This document shows positions 1 through 10,092 of a DNA stretch of 64,000 bases, piece by piece (position 1 is the stretch's first letter; each line of letters starts with the position of its first letter). Source of the stretch: Candidatus Nitrosocaldus schleperae (GTDB lineage: Archaea > Thermoproteota > Nitrososphaeria > Nitrososphaerales > Nitrosocaldaceae); NCBI GenBank assembly GCA_013538805.1, contig JABXGR010000002.1, positions 62,001 through 126,000 of the forward strand, in the 5' to 3' direction. Both the position numbers and the translations under genes were made by a program. The notes under the pieces were generated by a model, which saw only the letters and a program-made list of their open reading frames with translations, did not search any database and had not been told where the DNA came from.

Positions 1-1
1 A

Positions 2-1081
<1,080 letters not shown>

Positions 1082-1166
1082 AGGAATAAGGCATAATGAT
1101 TAATTAATTAATAACCGTACAACTCAACTAACAAACCACAATATAGCATCATCATACTATATTATA

Positions 1167-1832
1167 TTATACTACCGCACTATCTATGAACCTTCTAATC
1201 CATCTTACTGTCCTTCCAACATCTGCAGACTTTGTTATATATGAGCCCATAACTATGATCTCTGCCCCTGCCCTTATCAACTCACATATATTTGAGTCAT
1301 CTATGCCTCCAGCAACGGCTATAGGAATATTACATGAACTACTCAATGCCTTCACAACCTTGATCATCTCATCCATCTGCATAGCCCCTGCTCTTACAGC
1401 ATCTATACCCCTGTGTATGCATATGTAATCTACACCCAACTCACATAGGTCCATGCCTCTATCCAATGGGTCCCTTACATGCAGAAGATCAACCATTATC
1501 TTTACACCATGGTTCCTTGCTGTTATAACAGCATCAAGTATGGTCTTATCGTGTGCTAGGGCAGATACGGTAACTATATCAGCACCATTCCTTGCTGCCA
1601 TCTCAACCTCCTCTGCTCCAGTATCAAGTACCTTCATGTCAGCAACAACAGGCAGATCCCTGCACACCTCCTTTATGCTCTTTACAGATGAGATGCCAGT
1701 ACTCTTTATGAGTAGTGTGCCAGCCTCTATGATATCAGCACCATTCTCCCTAGCCATTATCGCTATGCTTAAAGCATCCTCAACCCTTGCAACATCTAAC
1801 GCTATCTGAAGTAATGCCTTGCCCATACCATC
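1167..1832 (-). CDS. hps: 3-hexulose-6-phosphate synthase (HUMPS/OMP decarboxylase family)
   Basis: Aldol condensation of ribulose 5-phosphate with formaldehyde, or the reverse, a route archaea use to make ribulose 5-phosphate when the oxidative pentose phosphate branch is absent. The (beta/alpha)8 family signatures are QIALDV near the start, ADIIEAGTLL, the metal/phosphate site VVADMKVLDTG, and the phosphate-binding loop VAGGID followed by GAEIIVMGSYIT. The open frame extends to 1880. A TATA-like stretch at 1852-1864 lies inside that extension and is centred 26 nt upstream of the ATG at 1832, so 1832 is the preferred leaderless start (222 residues, close to family length). No 6-phospho-3-hexuloisomerase is adjacent. 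The pentose phosphate genes at 44.6-49 kb are its logical partners. Confidence 0.85.
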   Translation of the reverse strand, partial: DGMGKALLQIALDVARVEDALSIAIMARENGADIIEAGTLLIKSTGISSVKSIKEVCRDLPVVADMKVLDTGAEEVEMAARNGADIVTVSALAHDKTILDAVITARNHGVKIMVDLLHVRDPLDRGMDLCELGVDYICIHRGIDAVRAGAMQMDEMIKVVKALSSSCNIPIAVAGGIDDSNICELIRAGAEIIVMGSYITKSADVGRTVRWIRRFIDSAVV

Positions 1833-1851
1833 CATGTATGGATAGCATACA

Positions 1852-1864
1852 GAATTATATAAAT
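1852..1864 (-). promoter_or_regulatory. TATA box for hps
   Basis: On the minus strand the stretch reads ATTTATATAATTC. Its centre is about 26 nt upstream of the ATG at 1832, the usual archaeal TATA-to-start distance. This supports a leaderless transcript beginning at that ATG. Confidence 0.5.
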
Positions 1865-2011
1865 TTTGATTTATATCCATAGTCGTATTAAATTAATTAA
1901 TAGTTGTACCTATCTTAATAAGATATTACTCATATAGCAAGGATATATCATAGAATATATAGTAAGATGATAAGGGCAAAGTATTAAGTTAACTTCCTTG
2001 CATCATATAAC

Positions 2012-3364
2012 ATGTTAGTGATAGACAAGTTAAAGGAGTATGTGAAGGAGAATAGAGATGATATAGTTAGTGATCTAAGGAGCCTAATAAAGCATCCTAG
2101 TGTATCTGCCCAAGGGATAGGGATAGATGAGTGTGCTGGGGTGTTGAATGGGATAATGCGTGATGCTGGGCTAGAGAGCAGGATTATAAGGCCAAAGGAG
2201 GGTAATCCAATAGTCTATGGTGAAGTTAAAGGTGAGAGTGATAAGACACTACTCTTCTATGGGCATTATGATGTGCAACCAGCAGAGCCTTTGGATGCAT
2301 GGCGTTACAACCCATTCTCTGGCATAGTTACTGATGATAAGGTACATGGGCGGGGTGCAGCAGACTCGAAGGGCAATGTTATAGCACTGGTTAAGGCTAT
2401 CAAGGCAATGCTAGATCTTAATGGTACACTTCCTCTGAACGTTAAGGTACTAATAGAGGGTGAGGAGGAGATATCATCTGTACATCTACCAGCATTTGTG
2501 AAGGATCATATAGATATGCTCAAGGCTGATGCATGTGTATGCTTCGATGGCTCATTGAACCCATCTGGCTCCCCAAATATATACGCTGGTCTCAAAGGTC
2601 TGCTCTATGTTGAGTTTAGGGTAAGGACAGCATCAGTAGATATGCACTCATCCCTTGCCCCAATAGCACCAAATGCTGCATGGACCCTCATAAAGGCTCT
2701 GAATAGTGTGAGGAAGGATGGGAGGATAATGGTTGATGGCTGGTATGATGATGTTAGAGTGCCAAGTAAGGATGATCTTGCCCTTCTCGATAGGTTAGAG
2801 TATGATCTTGAGAGCATAAAGAAGGATTATGGTGTGAAGGAGTTCATAGGCAAGGCTAAGGGCAAGGCTGCACTCAAGAAGTTGCTGTTTGAGCCAACAT
2901 GCAACATAGCAGGTATATACTCTGGCTATGTATCCCCAGGCTCCAAGACGGTCCTTCCATGTGAAGCAATAGCAAAGGTTGATTTTAGGCTTGTTTATGA
3001 TCAGAGGCCAGATGATCTCTTCAAGAAACTACAGGATCATCTCAGTAAGATGGGCTTAATAGATGTTGAGTTAACTATGCTAGGCTCCCTAGAACCATCA
3101 AAGACCGATCCAAACTCAAGTATAGTTAGAGCAGTAGCAAGTGCTGCTAACAGTGTATACAATAGGGAACCATCCATATTCCCTAACTCATGGGCATCTG
3201 GACCAGATTACGTATTCACCAAACTACTCAAGATGAACTCTGTATGGACTGGATGTTCACCAGCACACGCAAACATACATGCGCCTAATGAGTTTACAAG
3301 CATAAAGAATGTGATGGATGGTATATGCTATATTAGCAGTATAATGCAGGAGTTTGCAAGGTGA
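2012..3364 (+). CDS. M20-family metallopeptidase (dipeptidase/carboxypeptidase type)
   Basis: Cytoplasmic zinc-dependent peptidase or amidohydrolase of 450 residues, the usual length for the M20A/CPG2-like branch. Metal-site motifs are in order: FYGHYDVQP near residue 82 (first His and following Asp), GRGAADSKG near 113 (bridging Asp), EGEEEISS near 149 (catalytic Glu followed by metal Glu), and a His in SPAHANIHAPNE near 420. The dimerisation (lid) domain lies between about 190 and 310. The first ATG fits well, with an AT-rich promoter in the 130-nt gap shared with divergent hps. Substrate cannot be read from sequence; dipeptides or N-acylated amino acids are typical. Confidence 0.88.
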   Translation: MLVIDKLKEYVKENRDDIVSDLRSLIKHPSVSAQGIGIDECAGVLNGIMRDAGLESRIIRPKEGNPIVYGEVKGESDKTLLFYGHYDVQPAEPLDAWRYNPFSGIVTDDKVHGRGAADSKGNVIALVKAIKAMLDLNGTLPLNVKVLIEGEEEISSVHLPAFVKDHIDMLKADACVCFDGSLNPSGSPNIYAGLKGLLYVEFRVRTASVDMHSSLAPIAPNAAWTLIKALNSVRKDGRIMVDGWYDDVRVPSKDDLALLDRLEYDLESIKKDYGVKEFIGKAKGKAALKKLLFEPTCNIAGIYSGYVSPGSKTVLPCEAIAKVDFRLVYDQRPDDLFKKLQDHLSKMGLIDVELTMLGSLEPSKTDPNSSIVRAVASAANSVYNREPSIFPNSWASGPDYVFTKLLKMNSVWTGCSPAHANIHAPNEFTSIKNVMDGICYISSIMQEFAR

Positions 3365-3400
3365 GGCAACAGACTAGTGCTAGTGTATTGCTACTGAGTG

Positions 3401-3508
3401 TTAACGCTTCCTTCTCCTAATCTTAACCCTCTTAGCCTTAGCCTCCTTCCTGCTGTATGACTTTGCTGTACATCTAGCAAACCTCTCAGGGTTGAACCTC
3501 TTTGCCAT
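3401..3508 (-). CDS. Very small basic protein, 35 residues
   Basis: A short frame reading MAKRFNPERFARCTAK... and ending KIRRRKR then TAA. It is dominated by Lys and Arg (about 16 of 35) with a single Cys and no acidic cluster, the composition of a small ribosome- or RNA-associated protein. It lies between the M20 peptidase (convergent, ending 3364) and the divergent membrane-protein gene at 3567. The codons resemble neighbouring genes and no other frame explains the stretch. I do not recognise the family. A small archaeal ribosomal protein is the obvious guess from composition alone, and chance cannot be excluded at this length. Confidence 0.55.
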   Translation of the reverse strand: MAKRFNPERFARCTAKSYSRKEAKAKRVKIRRRKR

Positions 3509-3566
3509 ACCTAAACGATGAAGAGAGTTAGATAAAGGTTTTTAGTAACCATCGCAAACTCTACAA

Positions 3567-4235
3567 GTGTTACTTGTAGGACATGCAGTATGGGCATATG
3601 TTATAGCAAGATCATTATCATCAGTGCTCAACGTTAGGATCAACCCATATCTTGTGATGTTACTGGGTATGGTGCCAGATGTTGATATCCTACTTCAGGA
3701 GTACATAAGGCATAGATCTATAACACATAGTATCATATTCTGGAGCATTGCATTCATACCATTCTTTATAGTATATAGGAAGAGGAGCATACCATACTTC
3801 ACAGCAGTTGTACAGCATATAATGCTTGGGGATGTGATAGTTGCAAGTACAAACATACTCTGGCCATTACGCTATGATGTTGGTATGGGTTACAGTCTGC
3901 TCTCACCATTCAACATCATCATGGAGTCTATAGGCATGGGTATAGCAGTACTGCTCATCCTAAGGTATGATAGGATCATCATAGCAAGGAATGTTAACAA
4001 TACTCAAGGTTTAATAGTGATAATACCCCTTCTAGGCTCAATGCTCTACCTCTTCGCTTCAGATGATCTCTTACTATTCCTAGATCATATAATAGGCATT
4101 GGTAACTTTAAGGGTATAATTAGAGGTGATGATGGAGCGGTAATTGTAGTGATAATGATGCATGTATCCCTTACCATTCTCTTATCTGTATCCATAATGC
4201 AAGGTATGCGTGCATTGCTGGCAAGGGCACATTAA
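3567..4235 (+). CDS. Membrane-bound metal-dependent hydrolase-like protein (YdjM/DUF457 type)
   Basis: Integral membrane protein of 222 residues with about five hydrophobic segments. The family motifs are visible: GHAVWAY near the N-terminus, GMVPDVDILL near 40, HRSITHS near 54 and QHIMLGD near 92, giving the His/Asp pattern of the YdjM-like putative hydrolases. The start is GTG at 3567; no nearby ATG is in frame before the first motif. Function in the family is poorly defined. The gene lies upstream of a winged-helix gene and a glycosyltransferase but is separated from them by 100 nt. Confidence 0.7.
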   Translation: MLLVGHAVWAYVIARSLSSVLNVRINPYLVMLLGMVPDVDILLQEYIRHRSITHSIIFWSIAFIPFFIVYRKRSIPYFTAVVQHIMLGDVIVASTNILWPLRYDVGMGYSLLSPFNIIMESIGMGIAVLLILRYDRIIIARNVNNTQGLIVIIPLLGSMLYLFASDDLLLFLDHIIGIGNFKGIIRGDDGAVIVVIMMHVSLTILLSVSIMQGMRALLARAH

Positions 4236-4336
4236 TAGGTGTATTCAGTTCTATAACTGCTGTTATATAATATCTATTACATATCTTGTATTTCAACTGT
4301 GTTTATATTCTACCCATCATCAATGATATATAGGGT

Positions 4337-4687
4337 ATGGCTAAGAGCAATAACGATAGCAGGAATAGGGTTGATAAGATGAATACAAGGAGGAGTAAGG
4401 AAGAGATACTTGCAGGGGTTCTTACATCAGCCATAAAGGGTACAACTAAGACCAAGATAATGTATGAGAACGCTCTAAGCTTTGCACAGGTTAAGCACTA
4501 CATAGACTATGCTCTAGAGGCTGGGCTGATTAGGATACATGAGGAGAGCAATACTGGTAAGCGAAGATGCATATACATAACTACTGAGAAGGGGTTTGAG
4601 TACATAAAGTTCTATGAAAGCTTAAATACAGCCAAGGTTAACGCTAGTATAGCAAGCAAGCATTCTGGTAAAGGTGATGAGAGATGA
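4337..4687 (+). CDS. Winged-helix DNA-binding protein
   Basis: A 116-residue putative regulator. After a charged N-terminus (1-20) comes a compact winged helix: ILAGVLTSAIKG (helix 1), the recognition helix around YENALSFAQVKHYIDYALEAGLI, and a beta wing rich in basic residues around GKRRCIYITTEKG, followed by a helical tail. This is the archaeal HTH_45-like pattern. Its stop overlaps the next start by 4 nt (ATGA), so it is translationally coupled to the glycosyltransferase and may regulate that operon. Confidence 0.72.
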   Translation: MAKSNNDSRNRVDKMNTRRSKEEILAGVLTSAIKGTTKTKIMYENALSFAQVKHYIDYALEAGLIRIHEESNTGKRRCIYITTEKGFEYIKFYESLNTAKVNASIASKHSGKGDER

Positions 4688-5637
4688 TGGGTGTGGAGGT
4701 TAAGGGGTTAAAGGATAGGTTAAAGGCTCTGGATGTGAACAGGTTGGTAACAGTGGTTATACCAACGCTCAATGAGGAGCAGGGTATAGCCAAGGTTATA
4801 GAGGAGTTGCACTCTCTAGGCATAACAAACATCCTTGTTGTTGATGGCTACTCTAGTGATAGAACGGTTGATGTAGCAAGGAGCCTAGGTGCAAGGGTCA
4901 TCTACCAGCATGGGAAGGGTAAGACTGGAGCACTCAAGGCTGCTGTTGAGCATGTTAGCACTCCATACATGCTTGTCATGGATGGTGATTATACCTATGA
5001 TGCATCGAGCATAGAGCGCTTCCTTCAGCACATGGACAACTATGATGAGATCATAGGAGCAAGGGTACCTGTTGATGATGCTAGTATGAGCAGGTTACAC
5101 AAGTTTGGTAATGCTGTGATAACAAAGGTATTCAACCTACTCATGAACACTAACCTCTCAGATGTATGCTCTGGCATGTACATGCTCAAGACTGATACGA
5201 TGAGGGAGATCGATCTCAACACATCTGGCTTTGATGTTGAGGCTGAGATTGCTGCACAGATAGCAAGCATAGGTAACATAACAGAGGTACCAATAAACTA
5301 TAGGGCAAGGGTTGGGAGGCAGAAGCTCTCAACATGGAAGCATGGGTTCAGGATAATCAGCAGTATATTCAACCTTGCAAAGGTACATAACCCTGGCGCA
5401 TTCTACTCACTACTGGTTAGCCTACTGTTGATACCTGCTGGCATAATATTCTTCAACTCATTCGTTGAGATGATGTACACTGGGAAGTTCTCGAGCAACT
5501 GGTTCCTTGTAGGCGTAGCACTGCTTCTAGTAGCAATACAGGGAATGAGTATAGGTGTACTCTCTCTTGTAGTTAAGCGCTCTCAGATGAGGCTAATAAG
5601 GATGATGAAGAGGCAGATAGGCAAGGTATACACATAG
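4684..5637 (+). CDS. Family 2 glycosyltransferase, dolichol-phosphate mannosyltransferase-like, membrane-anchored
   Basis: Transfers a sugar from a nucleotide sugar, probably to a polyprenyl phosphate at the inner face of the membrane, for glycan or glycoprotein synthesis. The GT-A domain spans about residues 20-235: VVIPTLNEEQG, VVDGYSSDRT, the donor/metal motif MDGDYTYD, and an arginine-rich stretch after NYRARVGRQKLS. Two hydrophobic segments follow at about 238-262 and 276-300, with a basic C-terminus. The frame begins with two consecutive ATGs (4684, 4687) overlapping the regulator gene. GlmS, next downstream, supplies amino sugars and may belong to the same process. Confidence 0.82.
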   Translation: MMGVEVKGLKDRLKALDVNRLVTVVIPTLNEEQGIAKVIEELHSLGITNILVVDGYSSDRTVDVARSLGARVIYQHGKGKTGALKAAVEHVSTPYMLVMDGDYTYDASSIERFLQHMDNYDEIIGARVPVDDASMSRLHKFGNAVITKVFNLLMNTNLSDVCSGMYMLKTDTMREIDLNTSGFDVEAEIAAQIASIGNITEVPINYRARVGRQKLSTWKHGFRIISSIFNLAKVHNPGAFYSLLVSLLLIPAGIIFFNSFVEMMYTGKFSSNWFLVGVALLLVAIQGMSIGVLSLVVKRSQMRLIRMMKRQIGKVYT

Positions 5638-5709
5638 ATAGGCAGGTTAATACACTCGTTATATTCTCATCCTCTAAATATTGAAATACCAGCATAAGGA
5701 TAGTATCCT

Positions 5710-7560
5710 GTGTGCTCCATATTTGCATACAAAGGCTACAGAGATGCTGCTCCTCTAATAGTTAAGGCATTATCTAGGATGGAGTATAGAGGCTATGATA
5801 GCGTTGGTATAGCAACTTATGATAAAACCATCATGGTTAAGAAGGGTGTTGGTAACGTTAGTTACGTTAACTCTAGACTCAACCTTGATAGGCTGCATGG
5901 TAGGGTTGGGATTGGGCATACAAGATGGGCTACCCATGGAGCAGTTAGCGATACCAATGCCCATCCCCATCTATCTTGCAATGGGACGATAGCAGTAGTG
6001 CATAATGGTATAGTAGAGAATTACGCTACTCTAAGGCATAAACTTGCCTCTGAAGGGCATGTATTCAGTAGCGATACAGATAGCGAGGTTATAGCACACC
6101 TGCTAGAAGATGCTCTTACAAAACCCTACTCATATGATAAGATGTTAGGCAAATTATTGAATATATTGAATGGCTCATACTCATTTGTAGCATTGATAAA
6201 CGATGGGATGCTTGTAGGGGCAAGATACCATGAACCACTAATAATAGGGTTAACCAATCCAAGTAAGGATGGTAATAATAATAACGGTGATGATTGCATA
6301 TATGCTGATGAGTGCTTCATAGCAAGCGATGTTCTAGCATTCATAGAGTATACAGATAAAGCAGTATTCCTTGCAGATGGTGAGTCATTCCTTGTCAATT
6401 ATGCTGATACAAAGCAGAGGGTTATGGTTAAGATACTCGATAGGGATGGTAATGCAACTAATAAAGAGATCACTCAGATAGCTTGGGAGTTTGCTGATGT
6501 TGATAAGGGCAGGTTTGCACACTACACACTTAAAGAGATACATGAGCAGAGTTATACCATAGATAGAGCATTCAATGCTAGCAGTGATAGATTAAGAGAG
6601 CTCATTAACGTTCTAATTAATGCTGATAGGATAATAGTTACTGGCTCTGGTAGCAGTTACCATGCAGCACTTATTGCAAAGCATCTATTCTCCAAGTTAT
6701 GCATGCTATCCTGTGATGCTATAGTTGCAAGTGAGTTCATATACAGCATAGATGCCTATGCATATGCAAATAATGCTAGTAAGCCTCTCCTCATTGCAAT
6801 ATCACAGAGTGGTGAGACTGCAGATGTGCTTAATGCTGTTAGGATAGCAAGGGGCAAGAACTTCAAGATAGCATCCATAGTTAATGCTCCATTATCTACC
6901 CTTGCAAGAGCAAGCGATACCTATCTTAGCATAAATGCTGGTCCAGAGATAGGAGTTGCTGCAACAAAGAGCTTCACAGCACAGATGGCACTCCTGTACA
7001 GGATCAGCATAGAGGTTGCAAAGGATAAGGGGATGAGCCCTCCAGCCTTAGATATAGGCAGTTCCAACCTCTATGTAGAGAGGATATTAGGTGCAGAGGC
7101 ATATATAAGCGATGTTGCAGAGAGTATAAAGAATGTAAACAGCATCTACATAATAGCAAAAGGCATACATCATGCTATAGCACTTGAGGGTGCATTGAAG
7201 CTCAAGGAACTTGCATATGTGCATGCTGAAGGCATACATGCTGGGGAGTTGAAGCATGGTCCTCTAGCACTGATAGATGGGAAGAGCATAGTTATAGCAC
7301 TTAACCCAATGGATGATACTTATGGCGAGATGCTAACATCTATTCATGAGGCAAAGGCTAGGGGCGCATGCATAATAGGTGTATCTGACTCTAGATGCAG
7401 CATGTATGATTTTACACTTGCAATCCCTAGGGTAGATAGATTGCTATACCCCTTGTATGAGGTTATACCATTACAGTTACTAGCATACCATATGGCACTG
7501 AAGAGGAACTGCAATCCAGATTATCCAAGGAACATAGCAAAGTCTGTAACAGTCAAGTAG
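5710..7560 (+). CDS. glmS: Glutamine--fructose-6-phosphate aminotransferase (isomerizing)
   Basis: Makes glucosamine 6-phosphate from fructose 6-phosphate and glutamine, the entry to UDP-GlcNAc. The start is GTG at 5710, immediately followed by the Cys codon that becomes the N-terminal nucleophile (MCSIFAYKG). The glutaminase domain occupies about 1-220 with YRGYDSVGIAT, GHTRWATHG and SDTDSEV. Two SIS isomerase domains follow at about 285-430 (TGSGSSYHAA, SQSGETADV) and 455-600 (LKELAYVHAEGIHAGELKHG). Length of 616 residues is normal. Residue 3 is Ser where many homologues have Gly. Confidence 0.94.
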   Translation: MCSIFAYKGYRDAAPLIVKALSRMEYRGYDSVGIATYDKTIMVKKGVGNVSYVNSRLNLDRLHGRVGIGHTRWATHGAVSDTNAHPHLSCNGTIAVVHNGIVENYATLRHKLASEGHVFSSDTDSEVIAHLLEDALTKPYSYDKMLGKLLNILNGSYSFVALINDGMLVGARYHEPLIIGLTNPSKDGNNNNGDDCIYADECFIASDVLAFIEYTDKAVFLADGESFLVNYADTKQRVMVKILDRDGNATNKEITQIAWEFADVDKGRFAHYTLKEIHEQSYTIDRAFNASSDRLRELINVLINADRIIVTGSGSSYHAALIAKHLFSKLCMLSCDAIVASEFIYSIDAYAYANNASKPLLIAISQSGETADVLNAVRIARGKNFKIASIVNAPLSTLARASDTYLSINAGPEIGVAATKSFTAQMALLYRISIEVAKDKGMSPPALDIGSSNLYVERILGAEAYISDVAESIKNVNSIYIIAKGIHHAIALEGALKLKELAYVHAEGIHAGELKHGPLALIDGKSIVIALNPMDDTYGEMLTSIHEAKARGACIIGVSDSRCSMYDFTLAIPRVDRLLYPLYEVIPLQLLAYHMALKRNCNPDYPRNIAKSVTVK

Positions 7561-7568
7561 ATAACTCA

Positions 7569-8831
7569 TCATGCGGGATGTGAGGATGGATGATCCATAG
7601 AGAGATGGAGCATATTTATGTAAAGAAGCATTGCTGCAACAGTTACAATTCCAGATATACCAAATACAACCCTCTCTACATGTATGATGTATGGAATGGT
7701 ATTCCATGCAATCCTCAATGCTACTGCAGTTAAAAGTACTATCAATGGGACCATGTTGAATCTTGTATAGTTAACATTCCTCCCAAGTATGGGAGGTAGC
7801 ATTATTGGCATGAAGTTCATTATCGTTATACCTATGAATCCTATGGTAATGATATGTATTGCTAGATCGTAAAGGTTGAAGGAAGGGTTTATAGCGTAGA
7901 GCAATGCAGATATTAGACCTAGGAGTAACATTACATAAGATATCCTTAAGAGCGTAGCAAAGAACCTTAGCCTTGCTACCTTCTCACCTGCTTGAGGATC
8001 ATCAGATGTGTAGAGGAACTCAGGTATGGTTAATCTACGCATGGTGTATATGCTGTAGGCAAATGTTAGAGCAGATACCATGATGGCAATCACTGCATAA
8101 AGGAAGAGTTGCAGTAAGAGTAGAGATGAAGATGCTAGAGCAGAGATGAATGCAACCTTATCAATACCACTCATTGGGGTTGATTGGTTGAAGAATACTG
8201 GCACAACCTTGTACTGTACACCAAATATCGTTAATATTACTGATGTTAACCATATGTATATTAGGTTCAGTGAATCCATACCTATGCCTATATCTGCTAT
8301 AGCAAGAAGTATGTTGTAGATGATGAGCATAGCCAATGCAAGTATGAAGTAGTAATCTGCCAACCTACCTACCCTTGGGGCAACCCTTAGCATCAACATC
8401 ATCACCATAGAGAATAGTGCTAATGCAGTTATCTTTAGCATATGTGATGTTACAGTTATAGTGCTAGCAAGAGTAGAAGCACCAATAGTAGTACCACCAA
8501 TAGTAGTACCATTCACCATATCCATTGCTATAATCCTGCTAGAATGTAAGATCAATGCCATGATCATCAGAGCAAATGATACCTTTGCCTCCCTTACATG
8601 GGTAAACTTGATACTCCTTATCCTTGGTAGCAGCATGTACATAACCCCCATTATGAGTAGCGTGACCGCTCCAGTCTGCAACTCCTTATGCAATGTGAAT
8701 GCAACTACTGGTATACCTACACTATAACCAGAGAGGGTCAACATCCATGCTGAACCTATGCTACTTCCTATGAAGAGCAGCACTACTGCTGCCTTGATGA
8801 ATGGTCTACTCCATGTTGAGATGAGAAGCAT
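7569..8831 (-). CDS. Polytopic membrane protein, possibly heme-copper oxidase subunit I/NnrS-like
   Basis: A 420-residue protein with roughly 12 hydrophobic segments. Some resemble helices of the cbb3/NorB/NnrS group: LHKELQTGAVTLLIMGV, then VTSHMLKITALALF in the middle, and AIHIITIGFIGITIMNFMPIMLPPILGR near residue 345, each with one intramembrane His. The full heme-copper ligand set (paired His in one helix, His-x-His in another) is not visible, so an active oxidase is unlikely. A TATA-like sequence TATAAATAAC lies about 26 nt upstream of the ATG at 8831, supporting this start. The gene converges on glmS, with 8 nt between stops, and diverges from the complex I cluster. Confidence 0.55.
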   Translation of the reverse strand: MLLISTWSRPFIKAAVVLLFIGSSIGSAWMLTLSGYSVGIPVVAFTLHKELQTGAVTLLIMGVMYMLLPRIRSIKFTHVREAKVSFALMIMALILHSSRIIAMDMVNGTTIGGTTIGASTLASTITVTSHMLKITALALFSMVMMLMLRVAPRVGRLADYYFILALAMLIIYNILLAIADIGIGMDSLNLIYIWLTSVILTIFGVQYKVVPVFFNQSTPMSGIDKVAFISALASSSLLLLQLFLYAVIAIMVSALTFAYSIYTMRRLTIPEFLYTSDDPQAGEKVARLRFFATLLRISYVMLLLGLISALLYAINPSFNLYDLAIHIITIGFIGITIMNFMPIMLPPILGRNVNYTRFNMVPLIVLLTAVALRIAWNTIPYIIHVERVVFGISGIVTVAAMLLYINMLHLSMDHPSSHPA

Positions 8832-8966
8832 ATGGTAAAGTAAGGTGAACGTTATTTATACAAATAGCAGCAGTAGTATAGTTAATAGTAATAATAATAA
8901 TCAGTAGCATCTTAATTAGTTATCCTTTTATAACTGACTACCCTCTCTAATTAGAGGCTGAGCAGG

Positions 8967-9338
8967 TTGGGTGCAAGTGCATCATTCGAACCATTGCTTT
9001 GGATGCTGCTATTTGGTGTAGTAGCATCAGTACCAGCACTCATAGTGGCAAAGATGATAGCACCAAGGAGGAGGTTCTTCAACCCTGTGAAGTTCATGCC
9101 AATGGAGTGTGGTCAGGTTCCAACTGGAGAAGGCAGAACTAGGTTCATGATGCAGTACTACTCATACGTGCTCATGTTCGTTGTCTTTGATGTTATGACC
9201 ATCTTCCTCTATGCTTGGGGAGCATCACTATTTGCTCTACCAAGAGCAGTCACCCTTCCAATAATAATCTTCCTTGCAATTCTAGGAGCTGCCCTAGGCT
9301 ATGCCATGTACCTATCTGCAAGAAGGGATATATGGTGA
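8967..9338 (+). CDS. nuoA: Complex I subunit NuoA
   Basis: Small membrane subunit at the junction between the peripheral and membrane arms of the proton-pumping quinone oxidoreductase. It has three hydrophobic helices, the conserved FMPMECGQVPTGEGR loop between helices 1 and 2, and the acidic YVLMFVVFDVMTIFLYAW helix. The start is TTG at 8967; the next in-frame Met would cut into helix 1. First gene of the nuoABCDHIJKMLN cluster. Confidence 0.92.
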   Translation: MGASASFEPLLWMLLFGVVASVPALIVAKMIAPRRRFFNPVKFMPMECGQVPTGEGRTRFMMQYYSYVLMFVVFDVMTIFLYAWGASLFALPRAVTLPIIIFLAILGAALGYAMYLSARRDIW

Positions 9339-9378
9339 TTATAAGCATAGTTAGTTCTCTAACCAGATATATTGCAAG

Positions 9379-9436
9379 CTGTAGTAGTAGTAGCAGCAGT
9401 AGTAGTGTTAGTAGTAATAAGAGTAAGAGTAGCAAC
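9379..9436 (+). repeat. AGY trinucleotide tract between nuoA and nuoB
   Basis: An imperfect run of GTA/AGT/AGC/AGA triplets with a period of 3 fills much of the 170-nt nuoA-nuoB spacer. It is not part of a convincing gene. A similar but shorter tract lies at about 8866-8903 in front of nuoA. Confidence 0.6.
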
Positions 9437-9510
9437 TATTATAATGCTAACCTTCTGTGAATCATTGATAAGGTATAAATAATATCCTAAGGTAGGGTAT
9501 ATGAAGTTGT

Positions 9511-10062
9511 ATGCTAAGAGAACTCCTAAGCCCCAAGCGTGAGAGCAAGGTGGCTGATGTTGAAAGGCCAGCAAACTTCAACGTTCTAGTTGGTAAGTTA
9601 TCAGAGGTACTTGTAAGGGCTGTTGATAAGCCATTGGGCTATGCAATAAACTGGGGCAGGTTATGGTCACTCTGGCCTGTACACCTTGAAACAGCATGCT
9701 GCAGCCTTGAGTTTGGTGCAGCATCTGGCCCTAGATACGATGTTGAACGCTTTGGTATAATCGAGGCCTTTGGCTCATTGAGGCAGTGTGATCTCATGGT
9801 TATACAGGGTACTGTAACAAGGAAGATGGCACCAAGGGTAAGGATGATCTATGATCAGATGCCAGAACCCAAGTATGTCATAGCCATGGGCGCATGTGCA
9901 ATAACTGGAGGATTATACTTTGACTCATACAATGTACTTCCAGGGATAGATGGTGTTATACCTGTAGATGTTTACGTGCCAGGATGCCCACCAAGGCCAG
10001 AGACACTGATACAAGGCTGTATACTGTTGCAGGAGAAGATAAAGAGGACTAGGTTCAGGTAG
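9511..10062 (+). CDS. nuoB: Complex I subunit NuoB
   Basis: Peripheral-arm subunit that carries the terminal cluster N2, which reduces quinone. The ligand pattern is intact: adjacent Cys in ETACCSLEFGAASGPRYD, a Cys in MGACAITGG and one in VPGCPPRPE. The N-terminal 30 residues are variable. The ATG at 9511 is preceded by an AT-rich region with a TATA-like TATAAATAATATCC at about 9475-9488. Confidence 0.95.
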   Translation: MLRELLSPKRESKVADVERPANFNVLVGKLSEVLVRAVDKPLGYAINWGRLWSLWPVHLETACCSLEFGAASGPRYDVERFGIIEAFGSLRQCDLMVIQGTVTRKMAPRVRMIYDQMPEPKYVIAMGACAITGGLYFDSYNVLPGIDGVIPVDVYVPGCPPRPETLIQGCILLQEKIKRTRFR

Positions 10063-10092
10063 TTAGCAACAGCAACTTATAGATGGTGGTAT

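Noticed and set aside
9215-9460. An 81-codon frame overlapping nuoA and ending in a poly-Ser stretch
   Set aside because: It shares most of its length with nuoA in another frame, and the Ser run is the intergenic AGT repeat.
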